A stretch of 39,523 bases of DNA from positions 1 through 39,523 of the forward strand of contig FR902893.1 of the NCBI GenBank assembly GCA_000438155.1. Direction: 5' to 3'. The notes beneath the pieces are model-generated. The model had not been told where the DNA came from. It ran no database searches and saw only the letters and a program-made list of their open reading frames with translations. The DNA is from Firmicutes bacterium CAG:95. Its GTDB lineage: Bacteria > Bacillota > Clostridia > Lachnospirales > Lachnospiraceae. Within the stretch, counting starts at the first letter, position 1. The number at the start of each line of letters is the position of its first letter. Of this stretch, positions 23,644 to 32,789 are shown one piece after another. A program made the position numbers and the translations under genes.

Positions 23644-25665
23644 ATGATTGAAAGCAAAAAAGTACAGAAAATGTTATATGGTGGTGATTACAACCCGGAG
23701 CAGTGGCCGGAGGAGATCTGGGAAGAGGATATGAGGCTTTTCCATAAGGCGCATATTGATGTCGTGACCTTAAATGTATTCAGCTGGGCAGCATTGCAGC
23801 CGGATGAGAGCACCTACGATTTCAGCAAGCTGGATAAGATTATGAAGCTTGTAAAAGAGAATGGCTTAAAGGTCTGCATGGCAACCTCTACTGCAGCGCA
23901 TCCGGCATGGATGGCAAGAAAATATCCGGATGTACTCCGGGTAGAGCACAATGGAATGAAGAGGAAGTTCGGCGCCCGTCATAATTCCTGTCCGAACAGC
24001 CCGAATTACCGTAGGTATTCTGCAGCGCTTGTGGAAAAGATCGCAGAGCGTTATAAGGATTACGATAATATTGTAGCCTGGCATATTAACAATGAATTTG
24101 GCGGCTGGTGCTATTGTGAAAACTGTGAAAAAGCCTTCCGTGTATGGCTGCAGAAGAAGTATGGTACCCTTGATGAACTGAACCGTGTATGGAACACGGC
24201 ATTCTGGAGCCACACGATGTATGACTGGGACGATGTTGTAGCCTGTAACATGCTTTCCGAGGAGTTCCTGTGGGATGGACAGATCCGTACGAACTTCCAG
24301 GGAATTTCCCTTGATTACAATCGTTTCAATTCCGACAGCATGCTGGAATGCTTTAATATCGAAAAGGATGTTTTAAAGAGAATCACACCGGATATTCCGG
24401 TTACCACGAACCTCATGGGTGCTTATAAGCATCTGGATTATCAGAAGTGGGCGAAGGATATGGACTTTGTTTCCTGGGATAACTATCCGGCATATGATGC
24501 CGTACCGGGAGATGCAGCTATGAACCATGATCTGATGCGTGGACTTAAGCAGGGCAAGCCCTTTGCACTGATGGAACAGACACCGGGAGTCAGCAACTGG
24601 CACATATACTGCAAGTTAAAACGGCCAGGCGTAATGAGATTATGGAGCTATGAAGCGGTTGCGCATGGCGCAGACACTGTAATGTTCTTCCAGATGAGAA
24701 GAAGCATGGGTGCCTGCGAAAAGTATCACAGCGGCGTGATCGAGCACGTGGGAACGGATGATACCAGAGTATTTCGTGAGATTACCGCACTTGGCGCAGA
24801 GCTTGATAAGCTGCAGGGTGTAACGCTTGGTGCAAGAGCAAAATCTGATGTTGCGATTGTCTTTGACTGGGATAACTGGTGGGCAGCAGAATTAAGTGCA
24901 GGTCCGAGTAAGCTGATTAATTATACGAAGGAAGTAAGCTTCTATTACAGGGCATTCTTCCAGCAGAATATTTCCGTGGATTTTGTCAGCGTGGAGGATG
25001 ATCTTTCTTCCTATAAGCTGGTGGTGGCACCGATGCTTTATATGTGCAAGGACGGATTCGATGAGAAGGTGCGCGAATATGTACAGCAGGGCGGCAGCTT
25101 CCTTACGACCTATTTCAGCGGTTATGTAGAGGATCACGATCTGGTTACTCTCGGAGGCTATCCGGGCAGACTGAAGGATATTCTTGGCATCTGGGTAGAG
25201 GAATCCGATGCACTTCCTCCGGAAGAGAATAACTCCTTTGTTTATGAAGGAAAGCAGTATCCGGCAGGTCTTCTCTGCGATCTGATGCATCTTCGCGGTG
25301 CAAAGGAGATCGCCTCTTATGAAAGTGACTTCTACGCAGGCATGCCGGTGCTCACCGAGAATGAGTTTGGTAATGGTAAAGCTTATTATGTAGGCGCACG
25401 TTCGAATGAAGAGTTTTATAAGAAATATCTTGGTGATATCTGCGAAAGCCTTGGTATCAGGCCGGTTGCAAAGACACCGGAGGGAATTGAGGCAACTGCC
25501 CGTTACAATGACAATGGAGAATTCCTGTTCCTGTTAAATAATACACAGGAGGAAAAGGAAGTTGTGATGGAAGAAGCCGGAACCGATCTGCTGACGGATC
25601 AGGTTTATGCAAAGGGTGATACGCTTACTCTTGAAAAATATGGCGTAGCCATTGTGAAGAGATAA
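23644..25665 (+). CDS. GH42 beta-galactosidase
   Basis: A 673-residue cytoplasmic enzyme that removes terminal beta-galactosyl (or alpha-L-arabinopyranosyl) units. Domain A is a TIM barrel with GGDYNPEQWPEEIWEEDM near the start, the acid/base Glu151 in AWHINNEFGG and the nucleophile Glu311 in FALMEQTPG. Four cysteines (116, 156, 158, 161; YCENC) match the zinc site of the family. Domain B (about 395-600) is the trimerisation domain, with YKLVVAPMLYMC, and a short C-terminal beta domain follows. GCAGGGGG lies ahead of the ATG. The gap to the GH3 gene is only 25 bases, so the two are likely co-expressed and act on the same galactose- or arabinose-containing oligosaccharide. Confidence 0.95.
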   Translation: MIESKKVQKMLYGGDYNPEQWPEEIWEEDMRLFHKAHIDVVTLNVFSWAALQPDESTYDFSKLDKIMKLVKENGLKVCMATSTAAHPAWMARKYPDVLRVEHNGMKRKFGARHNSCPNSPNYRRYSAALVEKIAERYKDYDNIVAWHINNEFGGWCYCENCEKAFRVWLQKKYGTLDELNRVWNTAFWSHTMYDWDDVVACNMLSEEFLWDGQIRTNFQGISLDYNRFNSDSMLECFNIEKDVLKRITPDIPVTTNLMGAYKHLDYQKWAKDMDFVSWDNYPAYDAVPGDAAMNHDLMRGLKQGKPFALMEQTPGVSNWHIYCKLKRPGVMRLWSYEAVAHGADTVMFFQMRRSMGACEKYHSGVIEHVGTDDTRVFREITALGAELDKLQGVTLGARAKSDVAIVFDWDNWWAAELSAGPSKLINYTKEVSFYYRAFFQQNISVDFVSVEDDLSSYKLVVAPMLYMCKDGFDEKVREYVQQGGSFLTTYFSGYVEDHDLVTLGGYPGRLKDILGIWVEESDALPPEENNSFVYEGKQYPAGLLCDLMHLRGAKEIASYESDFYAGMPVLTENEFGNGKAYYVGARSNEEFYKKYLGDICESLGIRPVAKTPEGIEATARYNDNGEFLFLLNNTQEEKEVVMEEAGTDLLTDQVYAKGDTLTLEKYGVAIVKR

Positions 25666-25767
25666 CGGTGAAGATACCGGAACCATGATGTAAGATGAAT
25701 ATGCATCAAGAGTAACTGTGAAAGCATGGAACAGTAGATGGCATCAGAGTCTTGAAAGGTTACTGAA

Positions 25768-26964
25768 ATGTCAAATCAGGAGAATAAAGAAACAAAATCG
25801 AATCGGGCATTGATGATTGTATTTGTGGTTCTGGCAGGAATTCTGCTGCTGATTGGCGGCAGTATTTACCTGTCCAGGGACCGCATACAGGAAAATATCA
25901 ATGATACACTGGCGCCTTCCCGGGATCAGGAAATGGATGAGACCGGTACGGAGGAGGAAGAAGCAGAGAATACCGAAGCTGCACAGAATACCGGCGTTAC
26001 ACAAAATGCAGAGCCCAGGATACAGGTTGTGGAAGATGAGGCAACCAAAGGATTTTCCGCACAACATAACCGTTATGTTTATTATGAGGTTACGGACGGA
26101 GATCCGGACACGAAGCAGCTTATCGCAGGCGGTGTCTATCGTGAGGAAGCAGAGATTGAAAAGTTCTGCCGGGATATGTGTGATCTGGCACAGAATTATC
26201 CGGATCTATCCCGGGATACGATCTGGTTTTCTGTTGGAGAAAAACGATATTCCTTTGCCCTTTCTTCCTATATGGAAAGCGGTGATATGACGGCCCTTTA
26301 TAATGATCTGTATCTCTATGTAGAAGAGCTGACCCTGCAGGAAGCCGAAAGAAGCGCAAAAGCGGAGATAAATGAGACAGCCGGAAATGATTCCGGAAAT
26401 GATACGCAGGTCAGCCAGGAATATCTGGAGCTGTATCTGACCTATGAGGCAGATGCCGTGGATACGCTGACAGACGGAAGCGAATACCGGATGGTTCCGG
26501 TCGATCAGGCAGCAGGAAGCCGCTATTATGTGCTTCTTTTTGTTGCGGCTGATGGGAAAACCGCAGAGATCGTAAACACTGATCCCTACCTTGGAATGGG
26601 CGGCGCAGCGAAGTGGATTCATTTTCTTGACGATGGCAAGACGGGATTTACGTGCCTTTCCTATAGCGGAGGCGCTAAAGGAGCCTTTTACCGGACCGCA
26701 GACGGAGGAAAAACCTTCCGGGAGGTTTCCTATCCGTCAGCAAAAATAAAGCTTTCTGATGGAACCTATTATAATCCGTTCGTCATGCCGGAAAAGGTAT
26801 GGGAGGAGGACGGCATCCTCTATATGGAAGCCGGTCAGGGAGCCGATGGAGATTATTATAATCAGGACGGCTTCTGTCATGGTCTGTATCACTCCGATGA
26901 TCGGGGCGTGACCTGGAGCTATGATAAAGAAGTGGTTGTGGAGAAAGAAGCATGCAGGAACTGA
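25768..26964 (+). CDS. Membrane-anchored protein with Asp-box repeats, function unknown
   Basis: A 398-residue protein. Residues 1-12 are charged, a hydrophobic helix spans about 14-34 (ALMIVFVVLAGILLLIGGSIYL) and the rest is probably outside the cell. An acidic, threonine-rich linker (about 50-90) is followed by two regions. The middle one (about 95-210) has no known motif. The C-terminal one (about 230-398) carries two Asp-box motifs, YRTADGGKTF and YHSDDRGVTW, the surface signature of beta-propellers such as sialidases. Two boxes are too few for a full propeller enzyme, so a binding or structural role is more likely. Its stop overlaps the start of the Nudix gene by 13 bases. I cannot name a function. 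Confidence 0.75.
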   Translation: MSNQENKETKSNRALMIVFVVLAGILLLIGGSIYLSRDRIQENINDTLAPSRDQEMDETGTEEEEAENTEAAQNTGVTQNAEPRIQVVEDEATKGFSAQHNRYVYYEVTDGDPDTKQLIAGGVYREEAEIEKFCRDMCDLAQNYPDLSRDTIWFSVGEKRYSFALSSYMESGDMTALYNDLYLYVEELTLQEAERSAKAEINETAGNDSGNDTQVSQEYLELYLTYEADAVDTLTDGSEYRMVPVDQAAGSRYYVLLFVAADGKTAEIVNTDPYLGMGGAAKWIHFLDDGKTGFTCLSYSGGAKGAFYRTADGGKTFREVSYPSAKIKLSDGTYYNPFVMPEKVWEEDGILYMEAGQGADGDYYNQDGFCHGLYHSDDRGVTWSYDKEVVVEKEACRN

Positions 26965-27476
26965 CATTGAACCTGCCGGAGGGTATTGATGACGGAAGCT
27001 TCGTGGGACGCACGGCAGTCCGTGGTATCATTTGTCAGAATGGGAAATATCTGGTGATTCTGGGGAAGCAGGGTGACTGCAAGTTCCCGGGCGGCGGTAT
27101 GGAGCAGGGAGAGTTCTTGTTCGGCACACTGACGCGGGAGGTCTTAGAAGAAACAGGCTGTCATGTAAAGCCTGACAGCATCCGGGAAGGCTTTCTGGTG
27201 CATGAGAAGACAAACCGGCAGTCCGAAGAAGTTCTCGTTATGGATTCCTATTATTACTTCTGTGAGGTGGAAGATATCAGAGATTCTAAGGAAGCAGCGG
27301 ATGCATCCGGATATGTTGTTGGAAATTTCTATGAGGGAGAGGCGGGAACGAAGGTCTGCTGGCTTCCTCTTGCAGACATGATTGCCCGTAACGAGAATGT
27401 AAAGGAGCCTTCCAAAGCTCCCTGGATAGTCCGTGAACTGCTTGTTATGCGGGAGCTTCAGAAGAATTTTTTATAA
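26952..27476 (+). CDS. Nudix hydrolase
   Basis: A 174-residue cytoplasmic hydrolase of nucleoside diphosphates linked to another moiety. The Nudix box is complete (Gx5Ex7REUxEExGU): GGMEQGE, seven residues, then REVLEETGC. The substrate cannot be chosen from sequence. It overlaps the upstream Asp-box gene by 13 bases, using AAAGAAG as ribosome binding site, so the two are coupled although their roles seem unrelated. Its 3' end overlaps the convergent histidine kinase gene by six bases, so both genes use the same DNA for their stop codons. Confidence 0.9.
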   Translation: MQELTLNLPEGIDDGSFVGRTAVRGIICQNGKYLVILGKQGDCKFPGGGMEQGEFLFGTLTREVLEETGCHVKPDSIREGFLVHEKTNRQSEEVLVMDSYYYFCEVEDIRDSKEAADASGYVVGNFYEGEAGTKVCWLPLADMIARNENVKEPSKAPWIVRELLVMRELQKNFL

Positions 27477-28748
27477 AGTAACGGTAAAGATGCTTCCGTT
27501 TGGAGTATTATCTTCTACCTCGATTTTGCCGCCATGGGCGGTCACAATTTCATAAGCAATCGATAAACCTAACCCGAAGTGCCCCTTGGTGCTTCGGGAT
27601 TTTTCTGTCCGATAAAAACGGTCAAAAATATGAGGCTGATCTTCTTTGGTGATTCCAATTCCAGTGTCTTCTACAGAAAGCAGATGGGCTCTTCCCTGTG
27701 TTTTCAGCCGGATGGTGATGCTTCCACCCTTTGGGGTGTAGCTTAGGGCATTGCTTAATAAGATGCTTAATAGCTGCATAAGCTTTTCTTCATCACCGGT
27801 TACAGAAGGAATAGGATGCTCCGGGAGATCCAGCGAAAGTGTAAGTCCCTGTCTGGCAGCCAGAGGTTCAAAGGATTCAAAGCCCTTCAGACACAGAGTG
27901 TCCAGTTCTACCTGTTCCAGGTGAATCCGCATCTGCTGGTCGCGGGATTGGGAAAGGTAGAGCATTTCGTCAATCAGGTGTGACATCCGTTTTCCTTCCT
28001 CCCCGATGGTCCGCAGGAAAGATTGCTGGTCGGAAGAAGCCCCATATTCACAGCATTCGGCACTGGACAGGATGACAGCCAACGGTGTGCGTAACTCGTG
28101 AGAGGCAGAAGCAACGAATTGAAGCTGCTTTTCCTGATTTTCGGCAATGGGCTTTAATAGCCTTTTCGTAAAGAAATAGGAAAAGGCAAACAAAAGCAAG
28201 GTTGCCGATACGGTAATCAACACGAAGAAAATCCTCTGTTCTATGTACTGGTAATGTAGGTGGGAAAGCGAAGAGAAGACAAAAATCTGCAGGGAACTGT
28301 CGTTTCCTGTCGAATAGACCATACCGATTAAATCGTTTTCCTGGCGGGAAGCATTTAAGAGTACGGAGTCCATCCGGTTTAAAACCGCAGAGGATTTTTT
28401 TGTGGGAAGCTCCAGTTCTTCTGCGGCCTCCTGTGCTTTCTTAAGAAGCTTCTGGTTTTGTGGGGTATCGTGAAGCTGGTTATAGAGAAAGGGAGTTCCG
28501 TTATCAAACAGGAACAACTGATAATTCTCGTAAGCTTCCATCTTGGCGATCCATTCCATGGAGATGATAGACTGTTGTTCGAGATTGGTTTCCATCGTAT
28601 GTAAATCATTCTCAAAGGAATACAGCTCATTCTGAAAAAGCTGTGTTTCCGACAGATGAAGGTAGATTAAGGACATCACCAGCATAATAAAGGCGGTAAT
28701 TCCGGTGCACAGCAGGGTAAGTTTCCAATGTACTTTCTGTAAAATCAT
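27471..28748 (-). CDS. Sensor histidine kinase of a two-component system
   Basis: A 425-residue membrane kinase. One membrane helix lies near residues 10-33, followed by an extracellular sensor of about 140 residues and a second helix near 173-195. The H-box is ASASHELRTPLAVIL with the phosphorylated His at 217 in this numbering. The ATPase domain shows the N-box LLSNALSYTPKGG, DTGIGI, FDRFYR and GLGLSIAYEIVTAHGG. HAMP is not evident. It should phosphorylate the response regulator encoded directly upstream (overlapping). An ATG 21 bases further upstream (28769) lies within the regulator gene. I prefer 28748, which has AAAGGA 12 bases before it, but either is possible. The extracellular domain resembles no named sensor I know. 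Confidence 0.92.
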   Translation of the reverse strand: MILQKVHWKLTLLCTGITAFIMLVMSLIYLHLSETQLFQNELYSFENDLHTMETNLEQQSIISMEWIAKMEAYENYQLFLFDNGTPFLYNQLHDTPQNQKLLKKAQEAAEELELPTKKSSAVLNRMDSVLLNASRQENDLIGMVYSTGNDSSLQIFVFSSLSHLHYQYIEQRIFFVLITVSATLLLFAFSYFFTKRLLKPIAENQEKQLQFVASASHELRTPLAVILSSAECCEYGASSDQQSFLRTIGEEGKRMSHLIDEMLYLSQSRDQQMRIHLEQVELDTLCLKGFESFEPLAARQGLTLSLDLPEHPIPSVTGDEEKLMQLLSILLSNALSYTPKGGSITIRLKTQGRAHLLSVEDTGIGITKEDQPHIFDRFYRTEKSRSTKGHFGLGLSIAYEIVTAHGGKIEVEDNTPNGSIFTVTL

Positions 28749-28755
28749 GGCAGTG

Positions 28756-29451
28756 TCAGTTCCTTTCATCAGCTGTGGTCAGGCAGTAGCCGGTTCCACG
28801 CAGGGTTTTAATCTGCAATGTACTTTCAAGCTGCCGGATGCGGCGGCGTAGAAAGTGAATATAGTTATCCAGGTTTCCGTCTTCAATATCGTTGTCCGGT
28901 CCCCATACCTTTAATAATAAGGTGGTACGGGGCATTGGTGTATTTAAACCTGCGCGCAGCAGAACTTCGGTCAGGACGGCTTCCCGCTGTGAAAGCGTGC
29001 ACTGCCCGGCAGGTCCCATTAGGCGCTTTTCTTTTATAAATAAGGTAAGATCCTCTAAGCATACTTTCGATGGATCGGAAGGTGTGAGGATCGGGGAACG
29101 GCGTGTGACGCAGCGGATCCGAGCCATCAGCTCTTCAAAGGCGAAGGGCTTCACCAGATAATCGTCTGCCCCCAGATCCAGTCCTTTTACCTTGTCCGAT
29201 AAGGTTCCAAGTGCAGTAATCATAATGATGGGAGTGCTGATTCCTTTGGCACGCAGGGCAGTCAGAATTTCCGTTCCTTCCATTCCGGGAAGCATCCGAT
29301 CCAGCAAAATGACATCATAAATATTCTGTTCCCCATAAAACAGGGCATCTTCTCCGTCCAGACAGCTATCCACCTGAAAGTCCAGATTTTCTAATTGATA
29401 ACACAAGACCCGGTTCAGCATCCGGTCATCCTCTGCCAGTAAAATACGCAT
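28756..29451 (-). CDS. OmpR/PhoB-family response regulator
   Basis: A 231-residue transcription factor. The receiver domain has the acidic pair in AEDDRML, the phosphorylated Asp51 in VILLDRMLPG, the conserved Thr in MITALG and Lys in YLVKPFAFEEL. The C-terminal winged helix (about 130-225) includes LSQREAVLTEVLLRAGL, LLLKVWG, NLDNYIHFLRRRIR and IKTLRGTGYCL. AGGGGAAAG precedes the ATG. It is cotranscribed with the kinase. The intergenic region next to it contains tandem 11-bp direct repeats of the kind bound by this family, in front of its own promoter and in front of the divergent transport operon, so it most likely controls both. Confidence 0.94.
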   Translation of the reverse strand: MRILLAEDDRMLNRVLCYQLENLDFQVDSCLDGEDALFYGEQNIYDVILLDRMLPGMEGTEILTALRAKGISTPIIMITALGTLSDKVKGLDLGADDYLVKPFAFEELMARIRCVTRRSPILTPSDPSKVCLEDLTLFIKEKRLMGPAGQCTLSQREAVLTEVLLRAGLNTPMPRTTLLLKVWGPDNDIEDGNLDNYIHFLRRRIRQLESTLQIKTLRGTGYCLTTADERN

Positions 29452-29482
29452 AATCTTTCCCCTATTTCTGATCTGTTTTTAC

Positions 29483-29525
29483 AGTATAGATCAGTATACA
29501 CCCGAAATCTTTAAGAAATCTCTAA
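29483..29525 (-). promoter_or_regulatory. Autoregulatory box pair and promoter of the two-component system
   Basis: On the minus strand TTAGAGATTTC (opposite 29515-29525) and TTAAAGATTTC (opposite 29504-29514) are tandem 11-bp repeats. They end five bases before a TATACT (opposite 29493-29498); a second TATACT lies opposite 29483-29488. There is no sigma-A -35, as expected for an activated promoter. The spacing is that of an OmpR/PhoB-type site. Confidence 0.65.
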
Positions 29526-29541
29526 GATTTTCCTAATTTTC

Positions 29542-29574
29542 TTAGAGAATGTTTAGAGAAACTCCTGTTATGAT
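29542..29574 (+). promoter_or_regulatory. Regulator box pair and promoter of the transport operon
   Basis: TTAGAGAA (29542-29549) and TTAGAGAA (29553-29560) are 11 bases apart. They end eight bases before TATGAT (29569-29574). The core TTAGAGA is the same as on the opposite side, in mirror orientation. No good -35 is present. This suggests direct activation of the transport operon by the neighbouring regulator. Confidence 0.65.
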
Positions 29575-29626
29575 AAAGCAGTCAGATCTGAAATTGCAAT
29601 GGAAAAGACAGGAAAGGAATGAAAAC

Positions 29627-31933
29627 ATGAAAATAAAACATTTGGCTTTGGTTTTAGCAGGAGTACTTCTGCTGACCGGATGTGGATCCGGTCAGGCAGC
29701 AGGTACGGCAGAAGAAGATTCTTCTGCTAAAACGAATCAGACAGTGGATGAAGCAAATAAAGGAATGGGACGGTACGTGGAAGCAGAAACGGATCTTTCC
29801 GATATCTGCAGATCTGCGGCAGGACTCAGGCTTACGAAAGACGGAACCTTATATTTGTGTGATGCGCCGGGGGCTGTTTATGAGTCCACAGATCAGGGAG
29901 AAAACTGGAATCCTTACGAACTTCCTTCCTTGGAGGAAGTCGTGGATCAATCCCCAATTTATTTTATCACGATGGATATGGCAGAGGATGGATCCCTGTG
30001 GGCAGTCGGAGATCACTCTGTAAATGAGGATGAGTGGAATCCACAGCTCATGCATTTCCCCAAAGAAGGAAGTGCACAGATTTTTGATAAGTTATCACTG
30101 GAATCGGGAGAGCAGCCCTGTCAGGTGCGTGTTTCTGACAACGGAAAAGTATTTTTGGCAGATTATGGAGCAAATATTTATGAGGTGAAAGAAGATCAGA
30201 CTGTCACAAAGGTTCTTACAGCAGATGGAAGATTTAGTAACCTTCAGATTCATAATAATCTGCTGGCATTTTATCCGGATGATGGGACGGGCGTGAAAAT
30301 TTATGATCTGGATCAGAAGGAGTATGTGGAGGATGCGGTGCTGGATCAGTTTATGCAGGAAAACTATCCGGGTGCATCCAGCAATGGTTACAGCAGTTTT
30401 CAGGTGTTTTATTTCTGGGGAAATGATGATGCCTTTTATGTGGCAGGGAAATCCGGACTTCACCGTCATGTAATCGGTGGGGGCACCATGGAGGAGGTAA
30501 TTAATGGCGGACTTTCTGTCTTAAGTAATCCGAATTACTGGTATAGCGGCATGGTGGCACTTCCGGATCATGAATTCTTAATGCTCAGCAGTATGGGTAA
30601 ACTCATTCGTTTTACCTACGATGCAACGATTCCTTCCGTACCGGAAAAGGAGATTACTATTTATAGTCTGGAGGAAGAAGATGCCCTGTTAAGTGCTATT
30701 TCCACTTATCAGTCGAAGCATCCGGATGTATATGTGAATTATGAAGTGGGAATGCCGCAGAACAGTTCCGTGACGAAGGAGGATGCGATTAAGAACCTGA
30801 ATACGGAGGTTTTAAGCGGCGATGGACCGGACGTACTGATTATGGATGGCTTGCCGATGGATTCCTTTGTGGAAAAAGGACTTCTGCTGGATCTTACGGA
30901 TTTCATGCAGGAACTCAGCACGAAAATACTGCTTTATGAAAATCTGGTAGACGGGCTGAAAAAGGATGAAAAGCAGTATGTGATTCCTTTACAGGTTCAA
31001 TTCCCGGTGGTCGCAGCAAAAGGCGCTTATGCCAATGAGATGAATGATCTGAAGTCCATGGCAGATGCGGTGGAAGCATTGTCGATGGCTGTTCCGGGTG
31101 ATGTGCTCTCCACATATTCACCAAAGGGAATTATGCGGAAATTCACGCCTGCAAGTGCTCCTTCTTTTAAAAACGCAGATGGAACGCTGAACCGGGAAGC
31201 AATTCTTACATTCTGGGAACAGACGAAACGCATCTATGACGTCCAGATGGCGTCGGCATCGGAGGAAAAGGTAGAGCAGTACCAGATGATCCTGCCGATG
31301 TATGAACAGGAATATGGCTCATCTTATGAGGACAGTTCCTGGTTTGGATATATAAATGCGTTGGACTATATTGGAGGTTCCACGCATATGATGGCAGGAA
31401 TTGCAGATACGCCATATACACAGGCAGAGCTTTATTCTCTTTCTAAGAATAAAGGCTGTGAGGATGCGGTGGTAAGGCTGATGAGCGGAACCGCAGGAAA
31501 AGTTTATATTCCGGAGCTGATGATCGGAATCAATGCATCTTCTGCCAATGTAGACAGTTCGAAGGAATTTCTGACGGATTTCCTTGGAGATGAAATACTG
31601 GAATCCATGGGCGGCTTCCCGGTAAGCAAAACCGCAATGGAACAGGCTTTTGTACCGAATCCGCAGGATTATGTGGAAGGTCAGCCCATGTATTACGCAG
31701 CAAGCTCGGATCCGGAAGGGAATATGATCGAGGAGCAGATCTGGTGGCCAGTGAATGGAGATCTGGAGCCCTTTTACCGGATGGTAGAGGAGGTTACGGT
31801 GCCCTATGTGCAGGATGCGGTTCTGGAAGAGGCTGTATATCAGGCAGGGACAGCTTATTTCGAAGGAGCATCAACGTTGGAGGAAGCATGGGATGAACTG
31901 CAGTCACAGATTTCCCTTTACATGGCAGAATAA
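29627..31933 (+). CDS. Lipoprotein: N-terminal propeller-like region fused to a family 1 solute-binding protein
   Basis: A 768-residue lipoprotein. The signal peptide ends in the lipobox LLLTGC (Cys19), so the mature protein is tethered outside the membrane. About residues 50-335 form repeated beta segments with one Asp-box (STDQGENW) and other propeller-like turns (DGTLYLCD, DGSLWAVG, NGKVFLADYG). From about residue 340 to the end the sequence follows an ABC family 1 solute-binding domain: ITIYSLEEEDALLSAISTYQSKHPDV, then GDGPDVLIMD and KGLLLDLTDFM. Usual binding proteins are 400-550 residues, so the N-terminal half is extra. Upstream in-frame ATGs exist, but the GGAAAGGA signal and the signal peptide fix 29627. 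It precedes two permeases and is probably an oligosaccharide- or peptide-type receptor; substrate unknown. Confidence 0.88.
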   Translation: MKIKHLALVLAGVLLLTGCGSGQAAGTAEEDSSAKTNQTVDEANKGMGRYVEAETDLSDICRSAAGLRLTKDGTLYLCDAPGAVYESTDQGENWNPYELPSLEEVVDQSPIYFITMDMAEDGSLWAVGDHSVNEDEWNPQLMHFPKEGSAQIFDKLSLESGEQPCQVRVSDNGKVFLADYGANIYEVKEDQTVTKVLTADGRFSNLQIHNNLLAFYPDDGTGVKIYDLDQKEYVEDAVLDQFMQENYPGASSNGYSSFQVFYFWGNDDAFYVAGKSGLHRHVIGGGTMEEVINGGLSVLSNPNYWYSGMVALPDHEFLMLSSMGKLIRFTYDATIPSVPEKEITIYSLEEEDALLSAISTYQSKHPDVYVNYEVGMPQNSSVTKEDAIKNLNTEVLSGDGPDVLIMDGLPMDSFVEKGLLLDLTDFMQELSTKILLYENLVDGLKKDEKQYVIPLQVQFPVVAAKGAYANEMNDLKSMADAVEALSMAVPGDVLSTYSPKGIMRKFTPASAPSFKNADGTLNREAILTFWEQTKRIYDVQMASASEEKVEQYQMILPMYEQEYGSSYEDSSWFGYINALDYIGGSTHMMAGIADTPYTQAELYSLSKNKGCEDAVVRLMSGTAGKVYIPELMIGINASSANVDSSKEFLTDFLGDEILESMGGFPVSKTAMEQAFVPNPQDYVEGQPMYYAASSDPEGNMIEEQIWWPVNGDLEPFYRMVEEVTVPYVQDAVLEEAVYQAGTAYFEGASTLEEAWDELQSQISLYMAE

Positions 31934-32789
31934 GGCGCTGCGCCGCAGGATACATCTGTGGATGTTTCTGTTCCCGAGTTTTCTGGGAACCATGGTGTTT
32001 ATGATCCTGCCATTCGGGGATGTGATCCGGAGATCATTTCTTACCGTGGTGACGCAGAAGTGGGTTGGTTTGCAGAATTACCGTACGCTGTTTCAGAATC
32101 AGGCGTTCTGTCTGGCGGTTAAGAATACGCTGCGGTTTACGGGAGTCTGTATTCCCCTTCTTCTGTTGCTGGGATTCTGGCTGGCATGGCTATTATGCGG
32201 CATGAAGGGGGTACAGTGGATCCGTTCGCTTTATCTGTTTCCGCTTGCCATGCCGACAGCGACGATTGTTCTTGTATGGAAGATGGTATTCTATCCGCAG
32301 GGGTTTTTGAATAAGCTGCTTTCACAGATCGGTACGGTTACCGGTCTGTGGGGCAGTATTTTTCATGATTATCTGGGAAGTGATCTTGCTTTCTGGGTAT
32401 TGGTTTTCAGCTACATCTGGAAAAACTCAGGGTATACGATGGTGCTCTGGATGGCAGGCATTCTGGCCGTGCCAAAGGAACAGACGGAAGCAGCATGGGT
32501 GGATGGCGCCGGATCGTGGCAGCGGTTTTATTATGTGGTTTTTCCGCAGCTGCGGGGGTGTCTTATCACCATATTGATCCTGTCCTTTCTCAATTCCTTC
32601 AAGATCTATCGGGAAGCGTATCTGGTGGCAGGTTCTTATCCGGATGAAAGCATGTATTTATTGCAGCATTTGTTTAACAACTGGTATGTCAATCTGGAGT
32701 TTGACAAGATGGCAGCAGCCAGTGTGTGTGTCGGTGCTGTGTTATTTGTAGTGATTGTGTGGCTGCAAAGGTTATGGAGGGATCAGTGA
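31893..32789 (+). CDS. ABC transporter permease, MalF-like
   Basis: A 298-residue inner-membrane subunit with six hydrophobic helices. The ATPase-coupling EAA loop is present as EAAWVDGAGSWQRFYYVVFPQL split around the glycine, near residues 200-222. The N-terminal SFLGTMVFMILPFGDVIRRSF resembles MalF/UgpA-type starts. The open frame extends upstream, but GGAGG at 31879-31883 with a nine-base spacer marks the ATG at 31893. It overlaps the binding-protein gene by 41 bases and the next permease by four (GTGA). It pairs with the MalG-like gene, and the ATPase must come from elsewhere (a shared MsmK-type ATPase is known for related systems). Confidence 0.92.
   Translation: MNCSHRFPFTWQNKALRRRIHLWMFLFPSFLGTMVFMILPFGDVIRRSFLTVVTQKWVGLQNYRTLFQNQAFCLAVKNTLRFTGVCIPLLLLLGFWLAWLLCGMKGVQWIRSLYLFPLAMPTATIVLVWKMVFYPQGFLNKLLSQIGTVTGLWGSIFHDYLGSDLAFWVLVFSYIWKNSGYTMVLWMAGILAVPKEQTEAAWVDGAGSWQRFYYVVFPQLRGCLITILILSFLNSFKIYREAYLVAGSYPDESMYLLQHLFNNWYVNLEFDKMAAASVCVGAVLFVVIVWLQRLWRDQ

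Noticed and set aside
28769..28769. ATG at 28769 as start of the histidine kinase
   Set aside because: Its upstream bases have no Shine-Dalgarno match; the ATG at 28748 has AAAGGA. The choice is not certain.
31806..31892. Upstream extension of the MalF-like permease
   Set aside because: It overlaps the binding-protein gene by 128 bases and lacks a Shine-Dalgarno sequence; GGAGG supports 31893.
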